Shown here piece after piece: positions 58,439 through 64,000 of a stretch of 64,000 nt of DNA. The position numbers were made by a program, and so were the translations under genes. The notes below the pieces were generated by a model. That model was not told the origin of the DNA. It ran no database searches and saw only the letters and a list, made by a program, of their open reading frames with translations. Each line of letters begins with the position of its first letter. The first letter of the stretch is position 1. The stretch comes from RGIG3178 sp963674495 (lineage in GTDB: Bacteria > Bacillota > Clostridia > Christensenellales > QAND01): the NCBI GenBank assembly GCA_963674495.2, contig CAXXLG010000001.1:186001-250000 (forward strand), read 5' to 3'.

Positions 58439-61400
58439 ATGGCTGAATTTGCACATTTGCACGTACATACCGTATACAGTCTGCTAGACGGGGCAGCGCG
58501 CATTGACGAACTGGTCAAAAGGACTAAGGAATTGGGTATGACTCACCTTGCCATGACGGATCACGGCGTCATGTACGGCACGGTAGAGTTCTATAAATCG
58601 TGCATAAAACACGATATCATACCGATATTGGGCTGCGAGGTGTACGTCGCCAAACAATCCATGGAGGACAGGCAGGGAAAGGCGGACCGTGAGTACGGCC
58701 ATTTTGTGCTTTTGGCGGAGAATCAAACCGGTTATCAGAACTTGATGCGGTTGGTCTCCATGGGCTGGCTGCGCGGCTTTTATTACAAGCCTAGAATTGA
58801 CTATCAAACGCTCAAGCAGTACAGCGAAGGGTTGATCGGACTGTCCGCGTGTATGTCCGGCGACATCCCGCAATTGATCCTGTCAAACAGGATGGACGAT
58901 GCACGCGCGCTTGCCACAGAGCTTAAAAATACATTTGGGCCCGATTGCTTCTATCTCGAGATGCAGAACCACGGTATCGCAGGGCAACGGGAGGTTAACG
59001 ATGCACTGCGCGCGTTTTCCAAGGAGCTGGACATCCCGCTTTGTGTCACCAACGACGTGCATTACATCAATCGCGAGGACGCGCAGGTTCAGGACGTCCT
59101 GTTGTGCATTCAGACCGCACGGTATCTGGACGAAGAGGACCGCATGCGCATGAATACAGATCAGCTGTATCTCAAAAGCGAGCAGGAGATGCAATCCCTA
59201 TTCCCGAACGAACAGGAAGCGCTTAAAAACACGATGCGCATTGCCGAGCGCTGCCAGATGGCGTTGGATTTTGGTACGCAGCATTTACCGTCGTTTCCCG
59301 TCCCGGATGGCGTGGACAAGTACGAGCTACTGCGAGGCAAAGCGTTTGATGGCTTCGAAAAGCGGTATGGATCCGATCCCGCGATCCAGATTCGCCTGGA
59401 GGAAGAACTTCACATGATCCGCGACATGGGCTTTGTGGATTACTTCCTCATCGTATGGGATTTTGTGGATTATGCACACCAGAGCGGCATCGCCGTAGGC
59501 CCCGGGCGGGGTAGTGCGGCGGGCAGTGTTGCGGCCTATTGTCTGGATATTACAGATGTGGATCCCATTGAATACGGGCTGATCTTCGAGCGGTTTTTGA
59601 ACCCCGAGCGTATCTCAATGCCGGACATCGACATCGACTTCTGCTATGAACGACGGCAGGAGGTCATCGATTACGTCATCAAAAAGTATGGATCGGATCA
59701 CGTGTGCCAGATCATCACCTTTGGTACCATGAAAGCTCGTGCCGCCGTACGGGACGTTGGACGAGTGCTGCGCGTGCCTTACGGCGAGGTTAACCGCGTT
59801 GCCAAGCTCATCCCGGGCGAATTGGGCATGACGCTGGACAAGGCGCTTAAAATCAGCGCGCCGCTACGTACCGCCATGGCCGAGGACGCGCGCATTGCTG
59901 AAATGATGGACATTGCGCGTAAACTCGAGGGAACGCCACGCCATTCCGGCACGCATGCAGCCGGCGTAGTCATATCCGCGCAGCCGTTGTATGAGATTAT
60001 TCCGCTGCAAAAAAACGACGAAACCGTAACCACACAGTATCCCATGGGAGCTGTGGAGGAACTGGGACTTCTGAAGATGGATTTTCTGGGTCTGAGAAAT
60101 CTCACCATCATCGAGTACGCCTGCGATATGGTGGGCCAGAGCACGAACAACCGTCCGGACATGCGCGCCATACCGCTTGATGACATAGCGGTTTACGATA
60201 TGATCAGCGAGGGCGATACCGACGGCGTGTTTCAGCTTGAAAGCGCAGGCATGCGCAACCTGCTTCGAGACCTCAAACCAAACTGTTTTGAGGATATCAT
60301 TGCCTGTATTTCGCTGTATCGGCCAGGCCCGATGGAAGAGATACCTAAATACGTTCGAGGCAAGCACAATCCCAAAAGCGTACGCGTACTGTGCGAACAG
60401 CTGCGCCCGATTTTGGATGTGACGTACGGATGTATCGTGTACCAGGAGCAGGTGATGCAGATCGTACGCGATCTGGCCGGCTATTCGTGGGCGCGCAGCG
60501 ATCTTGTGCGTCGCGCAATGAGCAAGAAAAAAGCTGATGTAATGGAGCGGGAGCGGCACATATTTGTATACGGGTCCATGGATGGAAGCATACCGGGTGC
60601 GGTCAAAAACGGCGTGAATGCGAAAGTGGCCAACGAGTTGTTCGATCACATGATGGATTTTGCGTCCTACGCGTTCAACAAAAGCCATGCCGCGGCGTAC
60701 GCCGTGGTGGCGTATCGTACGGCGTGGCTCAAGGCGCACCATCCGGTGGAGACCATGGCGGCGCTGATGAATACAAATTTGAACAATACCGACAAGATCG
60801 CCCAGTATATCGCGTACTGCCATAAACGTGATGTCAAAATTCTCCCACCGGACGTAAACCACAGTGGCAAGCGCTTTACGGTAGAGAACGGTGCGATCCG
60901 TTTCGGTCTGTGCGCAGTGAAAAACGTGGGCGAGAAAGCTATGGAGCAGGTGATCGAAGAGCGCGGTAATGGGCTGTATCGTGATTTCTTTGATTTTCTG
61001 CGCCGCGTACCCATAGAGGCATTGAACAAGCGGATGGTGGAAAGTCTGATATCAGCCGGCTGTTTTGATTCGATGGGTCATGCGCGCGCCGCGCTCAACG
61101 CCGTTTTCGAGAAAGCCATGGACGAGACGATTGGCCGTAAAAAGCGCAACATCGAGGGACAGATCTCGCTGTTCGACATGGGCGGCGTGGCCGTTGAGTC
61201 CATCTCCATGACGTTGCCCGACGTGAAGGAGTTTTCCGATGCTGTCCGCTATGCACTGGAAAAGGAGATGACCGGCGTATACATCACGGGCCATCCCCTG
61301 GCGGCATACGCGGATTTCATGGGCAAAATGCCCATGAGCATCGCGGACATCAAGGCGGAAGAGAACGGCCTGAGCCTGGATGGACATGAAACGGTGTTGA

Positions 61401-62035
61401 TGGGTATTGTCACTGAACGGCGCACGCGCACAACGCGGCAGAACGCGCTGATGGCGCACTATACGTTGGAGGATCTGACGGGATCCATCAACCTGTTGGC
61501 GTTCCCGCGTACGCTCGAGAGCATTGACAATGTGATGCAGGAGGATTGTATCGTACTCATATACGGACGCATCAGCGTGCGTGAGGATGAGGAGCCGAGC
61601 TTTATCATCGAAAGCGCGATTCCGTACCGGGAAGGGGACGCAAATGTGCTGTCCTTTGTACAAAGGGGCAAGCCGCGCCGTGCGATGAGAATGCGCAAAA
61701 CCGACTGTGAGACGTTGATACCGTCCAACGATGCATACGATGCCCCAATCGACAACAATGATGATTCTGGCGAAATGCATGTGGCGCAACCGAACCTAGA
61801 AGAAACGGATATGACGCTGTGGTTGCGCCTAAAATCCTTCGATAACGAGTTCATGATGGCGGGGCTTCTGGGCGTGCTGCACGAATACCCGGGACGCGCC
61901 AAGGTCAAGGCGTACGCCGCAGATTCCAAGAAATCGCTCAGGCTGCACGCCGATATTGCGCCAAGCGGTGATCTGATTGGTCTGCTGCGTGATTATTTGG
62001 GCACGGACAACGTAAAATACGTACGGGATGGTTGA
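58439..62035 (+). CDS. dnaE: DNA polymerase III alpha subunit, DnaE type
   Basis: The 1198-residue replicative polymerase has an N-terminal PHP domain ('FAHLHVHTVYSLLDGAARI'), palm and thumb with 'GPGRGSAAGSVAAYCLDITD' and the catalytic 'PDIDIDFCYERR', 'HSGTHAAGVVIS', fingers with 'DLVRRAMSKKK' and 'FNKSHAAAYAVVAYRTAWLK', and a C-terminal OB fold ('YTLEDLTGSINLLAFPRTLE'). No exonuclease insert is present, so it is the DnaE rather than PolC type. ATG at 58439 has AGGGGGC upstream; a longer frame inside whiA is rejected. It follows whiA by 11 bases. Confidence 0.97.
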   Translation: MAEFAHLHVHTVYSLLDGAARIDELVKRTKELGMTHLAMTDHGVMYGTVEFYKSCIKHDIIPILGCEVYVAKQSMEDRQGKADREYGHFVLLAENQTGYQNLMRLVSMGWLRGFYYKPRIDYQTLKQYSEGLIGLSACMSGDIPQLILSNRMDDARALATELKNTFGPDCFYLEMQNHGIAGQREVNDALRAFSKELDIPLCVTNDVHYINREDAQVQDVLLCIQTARYLDEEDRMRMNTDQLYLKSEQEMQSLFPNEQEALKNTMRIAERCQMALDFGTQHLPSFPVPDGVDKYELLRGKAFDGFEKRYGSDPAIQIRLEEELHMIRDMGFVDYFLIVWDFVDYAHQSGIAVGPGRGSAAGSVAAYCLDITDVDPIEYGLIFERFLNPERISMPDIDIDFCYERRQEVIDYVIKKYGSDHVCQIITFGTMKARAAVRDVGRVLRVPYGEVNRVAKLIPGELGMTLDKALKISAPLRTAMAEDARIAEMMDIARKLEGTPRHSGTHAAGVVISAQPLYEIIPLQKNDETVTTQYPMGAVEELGLLKMDFLGLRNLTIIEYACDMVGQSTNNRPDMRAIPLDDIAVYDMISEGDTDGVFQLESAGMRNLLRDLKPNCFEDIIACISLYRPGPMEEIPKYVRGKHNPKSVRVLCEQLRPILDVTYGCIVYQEQVMQIVRDLAGYSWARSDLVRRAMSKKKADVMERERHIFVYGSMDGSIPGAVKNGVNAKVANELFDHMMDFASYAFNKSHAAAYAVVAYRTAWLKAHHPVETMAALMNTNLNNTDKIAQYIAYCHKRDVKILPPDVNHSGKRFTVENGAIRFGLCAVKNVGEKAMEQVIEERGNGLYRDFFDFLRRVPIEALNKRMVESLISAGCFDSMGHARAALNAVFEKAMDETIGRKKRNIEGQISLFDMGGVAVESISMTLPDVKEFSDAVRYALEKEMTGVYITGHPLAAYADFMGKMPMSIADIKAEENGLSLDGHETVLMGIVTERRTRTTRQNALMAHYTLEDLTGSINLLAFPRTLESIDNVMQEDCIVLIYGRISVREDEEPSFIIESAIPYREGDANVLSFVQRGKPRRAMRMRKTDCETLIPSNDAYDAPIDNNDDSGEMHVAQPNLEETDMTLWLRLKSFDNEFMMAGLLGVLHEYPGRAKVKAYAADSKKSLRLHADIAPSGDLIGLLRDYLGTDNVKYVRDG

Positions 62036-62086
62036 TTTTCGTGCCGTAGTTCACAATGCTATGAGCAAAGACGGAGGTTGAAGGAA

Positions 62087-63061
62087 ATGAATGAAAAACG
62101 GATCAAGCGCATAGGTGTATTGGCAAGCGGCGGGGATACGCCGGGTATGAACGCTGCCATACGCGCCGTTGTCAAGGTGGCAGAAGAAGAGGAAATTGAG
62201 GTTTTCGGTATCCTATATGGTTTCCGCGGGTTGATTGAGGGACATGTAAAAGAGCTGGACGGTGATATGGTTCGCAACATTGGACACAAGGGCGGTACCA
62301 TCCTCAAGACCTCCCGTTGCAAGGAATTTATGGAGGAGGCGGGACAGCTCAAAGCGGTGGCGATGGCCAGAGCGTACGATTTGGACGGTGTGGTCACCAT
62401 CGGTGGCGACGGGACCATGCGTGGCGCGGCGGCACTGTGCGAATGGAATGTACCCACCATCACGCTGCCTGGCACCATCGACAACGACCTCGCGTATACC
62501 GATTACACCATCGGCTTCGATACAGCGGTAAGCGGTGTGATCAACGAGATCATTAAAGTACGCGATACCATGGTCTCCCACGACCGCATCGGCATTGTCG
62601 AGGTGATGGGTAACAAGTGCGGCGATATCGCGCTACATGCTGGTCTCGCAGGGGCAATGGATTACATCCTTTTGCCTGAAATGCCATTTGACATCGAAAA
62701 GATCTGTACGGAATTGTCAAAAAAGAACCTCAAGGGGCAGCGTACCAACATGATCATCGTGGCAGAAGGAGCGGGCAAGGGCGAGGAATTCTCAGCCATC
62801 ATACGGGAACGCACAGGCCTTGAAGTCAAGAGTGTGGTGCTTGGCTATACTCAACGCGGTGGTAGCCCGACGGCGCGGGACCGGATACTTGCGGCCAGAC
62901 TGGGCGAGCACGCAGTTAGGCTTCTGGCTAAAGGCGTGAGTAATCGCGCGGTCGGCATCAGGGGCGAGAAGGTTGTGGATATGGATATATTGGAAGCACT
63001 TGAAGCGCCCAAGGTGTTTCGTACCGATCTGTATGATTTGGCGTGTACGTTGACAAAATAG
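62087..63061 (+). CDS. pfkA: ATP-dependent 6-phosphofructokinase
   Basis: This enzyme phosphorylates fructose 6-phosphate, the committed step of glycolysis. The 324-residue protein has 'IGVLASGGDTPGMNAAIRAV' (ATP site), 'TIGGDGTMRGA', the catalytic 'LPGTIDNDLAYTDYTIGFDT' and 'VVLGYTQRGGSPTARDRILA'. Gly-Gly-Asp-Gly-Thr rather than the GGDDS of pyrophosphate enzymes points to ATP use. ATG 62087 has GGAGG 9 bases upstream; a TTG three codons earlier is less likely. It lies directly after dnaE. Confidence 0.97.
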   Translation: MNEKRIKRIGVLASGGDTPGMNAAIRAVVKVAEEEEIEVFGILYGFRGLIEGHVKELDGDMVRNIGHKGGTILKTSRCKEFMEEAGQLKAVAMARAYDLDGVVTIGGDGTMRGAAALCEWNVPTITLPGTIDNDLAYTDYTIGFDTAVSGVINEIIKVRDTMVSHDRIGIVEVMGNKCGDIALHAGLAGAMDYILLPEMPFDIEKICTELSKKNLKGQRTNMIIVAEGAGKGEEFSAIIRERTGLEVKSVVLGYTQRGGSPTARDRILAARLGEHAVRLLAKGVSNRAVGIRGEKVVDMDILEALEAPKVFRTDLYDLACTLTK

Positions 63062-63072
63062 GGGGAGATTGT

Positions 63073-63318
63073 ATGAACAACCGTTTTATCGCTGTGGTAT
63101 CGGGGCTGTTGGGCGTTGCCATCGTCGGCTTTACCGGCGCGTCTTTTTTGCGCGTTCTTACGTTCCACGCCGCTTCCGGCGTGGTGGTGGCGCTTTTCGC
63201 GCTTGAGATGGCGCTGATGGGGTTGGATCTATTGATGCAAAGCCGTAGGATTGCAGCGGTCATCTCGTTTATTCCCGCTGCCATGGGATTGCTGTTTGCT
63301 TTTATGCTTTTCTTTTGA
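63073..63318 (+). CDS. Small hydrophobic membrane protein of unknown function
   Basis: The 81-residue protein has three hydrophobic stretches (about 6-27, 33-54 and 58-80), separated by short polar turns such as 'QSRR'. I do not recognise the family. GGGGGAG lies 6 bases before the ATG at 63073, and it follows pfkA by 11 bases, so it is probably translated as part of that operon. Confidence 0.65.
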   Translation: MNNRFIAVVSGLLGVAIVGFTGASFLRVLTFHAASGVVVALFALEMALMGLDLLMQSRRIAAVISFIPAAMGLLFAFMLFF

Positions 63319-63439
63319 TGAGTATAATGGCATATGACAATGAAAAGCGACAAGAGGATATATGTCGCTAAAAAGCACTTGCATCACAGTGCGTTCGATG
63401 CTATAATACCCACGTTATACCCAAGCAGGAGGTTTTCCT

Positions 63440-63685
63440 TTGAGTACGGTTATGGTGATCAGCCAAATACTTCTATGTATCCTATCCGTGGTGTTAGTCA
63501 TTGCGGTGTTGATGCAAAAGCCGTCGGATTCCAACGCGGGATCTGCATTCGGTCAGGGCAGTTCGTTTTCCACTGCGATGAAAACGCGAACGGCTGAATC
63601 CAAGCTGAACTCCATTACCAAATATTGTGCTATCGTGCTGTTGTGCGTCTCGTTGATGCTTGTGATCATGCAGCGGTTTGTTTGA
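63440..63685 (+). CDS. secG: Preprotein translocase subunit SecG
   Basis: SecG is a small helper of the SecYE channel. The 81-residue protein has two transmembrane helices (about 5-25 and 60-79) around the conserved cytoplasmic segment with 'VLMQKPSDSNAGSAFGQGSS', 'FSTAMKTRTAESKLNSITK'. The start is TTG at 63440, with AGGAGG 7-8 bases upstream; the next ATG is too far from that site. The rnr gene follows, a gene order seen in many Firmicutes. Confidence 0.92.
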   Translation: MSTVMVISQILLCILSVVLVIAVLMQKPSDSNAGSAFGQGSSFSTAMKTRTAESKLNSITKYCAIVLLCVSLMLVIMQRFV

Positions 63686-63710
63686 TAAGCCAATATAATA
63701 AAGGAAACCG

Positions 63711-63738
63711 GTGCTCTTGCGGGAGCGCTTTTTCTTTT
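63711..63738 (+). terminator. Terminator between secG and rnr
   Basis: GTGCTC (63711-63716) pairs with GAGCGC (63723-63728, one G-U), followed by TTTTTCTTTT. Confidence 0.75.
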
Positions 63739-63767
63739 ATTTGGGCATAACAGTAGAGGTGAAAGAA

Positions 63768-64000
63768 ATGAGTAATAAAGAGAATACGGAACTGTTTCAG
63801 TTCCTTCAAAATGCGAAGTCGCCAAAGAATGCAAAGGAAATGGCGGAAGCGCTCGGCATTGAAACAAAGGAAGCAGAGCGCGAACTAAACGCGCTGTTGA
63901 GCCAAGGGAAGATACTGCGCACGCGACGGGGCAAATATGCAATGCCTGCGCATGTGGGTGCCAGTGCGGGACGTATTGTGGGCCTTCGTCGCGGCGATGC
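63768..64000 (+). CDS. rnr: Ribonuclease R, N-terminal part (cut by window end)
   Basis: About 77 codons are visible, starting at ATG 63768 with GAGGTGAAAG upstream. The peptide has an N-terminal winged-helix domain ('FQFLQNAKSPKNAKEMAEAL', 'LLSQGKILRTRRGKYAMPAH') and then 'GASAGRIVGLRRGDA', the start of the cold-shock domain. This is how RNase R/VacB begins. The 3'-5' exonuclease core lies beyond the window. secG-rnr order supports the call. Confidence 0.85.
   Translation, partial: MSNKENTELFQFLQNAKSPKNAKEMAEALGIETKEAERELNALLSQGKILRTRRGKYAMPAHVGASAGRIVGLRRGD

Noticed and set aside
1..64000. CRISPR arrays, rRNA genes, insertion sequences, prophage genes
   Set aside because: No regularly spaced repeats, rRNA-like sequence, transposase, integrase or phage structural genes were seen on either strand.

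Overview
The window looks like a chromosomal segment of a strictly anaerobic Firmicute of class Clostridia with mid-range GC. Supporting signs are the class III (oxygen-sensitive) ribonucleotide reductase nrdDG, HPr kinase, CIRCE-controlled Hsp20, the hprK / murB-PHP-rapZ-whiA-dnaE-pfkA neighbourhood, GGAGG-type ribosome binding sites, some TTG/GTG starts, and Bacillus/Clostridium-style hairpin-plus-T terminators. Genus cannot be fixed from the sequence. All product names come from reading motifs and recalling family sequences; no search was run.

Layout. 1-12.6 kb: the first codons of a methyltransferase (minus), a nitroreductase, a stand-alone pyruvate-kinase C-terminal domain, a few minus-strand genes, then nrdD-nrdG behind a promoter with two NrdR-like boxes, a radical SAM protein, and a TetR-ABC exporter operon with its operator. 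12-14.4 kb: two acetyltransferases, an EamA transporter and an AraC regulator. 14.6-18.5 kb: an operon of a glycerate-kinase-like enzyme (MOFRL family), a divergent enolase-fold protein and a galactonate-dehydratase-like enzyme. 18.7-25.9 kb: an acetyltransferase-like protein, a DUF1847 protein, a serine-palmitoyltransferase-like enzyme with an SDR reductase, an aldo-keto reductase, and a MerR regulator fused to a P-loop kinase.

26-37.9 kb is the most unusual part. It has two paralogous MerR regulators, three paralogous permeases in which mannose-family PTS EIIC and EIID are one polypeptide (with no EIIA or EIIB gene in the window), and a second MOFRL-kinase / enolase-like pair. The permease genes share a 5' leader element, and several promoters have the 19-bp spacer and internal dyad typical of MerR control. 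I infer a sugar-acid (or polyol-acid) uptake and breakdown system in which the solute may enter without PTS phosphorylation and be phosphorylated by the MOFRL kinase. Both enolase-like proteins keep the metal ligands but lose key catalytic residues of true enolase, so the reaction is probably not the glycolytic one.

38.6-64 kb is mostly housekeeping: an SH3b surface protein, tRNA-Arg(CCG), an HtrA-like protein with a broken catalytic triad, a PhoB/PhoR-type two-component pair, a ppk1 relic, a YcxB-like protein, the pgk-tpiA-gpmI glycolysis cluster, a GIY-YIG protein, a ZIP metal transporter, hsp20, a HAD phosphatase, hprK, a secreted binding-protein-like gene, murB-PHP-rapZ-whiA-dnaE, pfkA, secG and the start of rnr.
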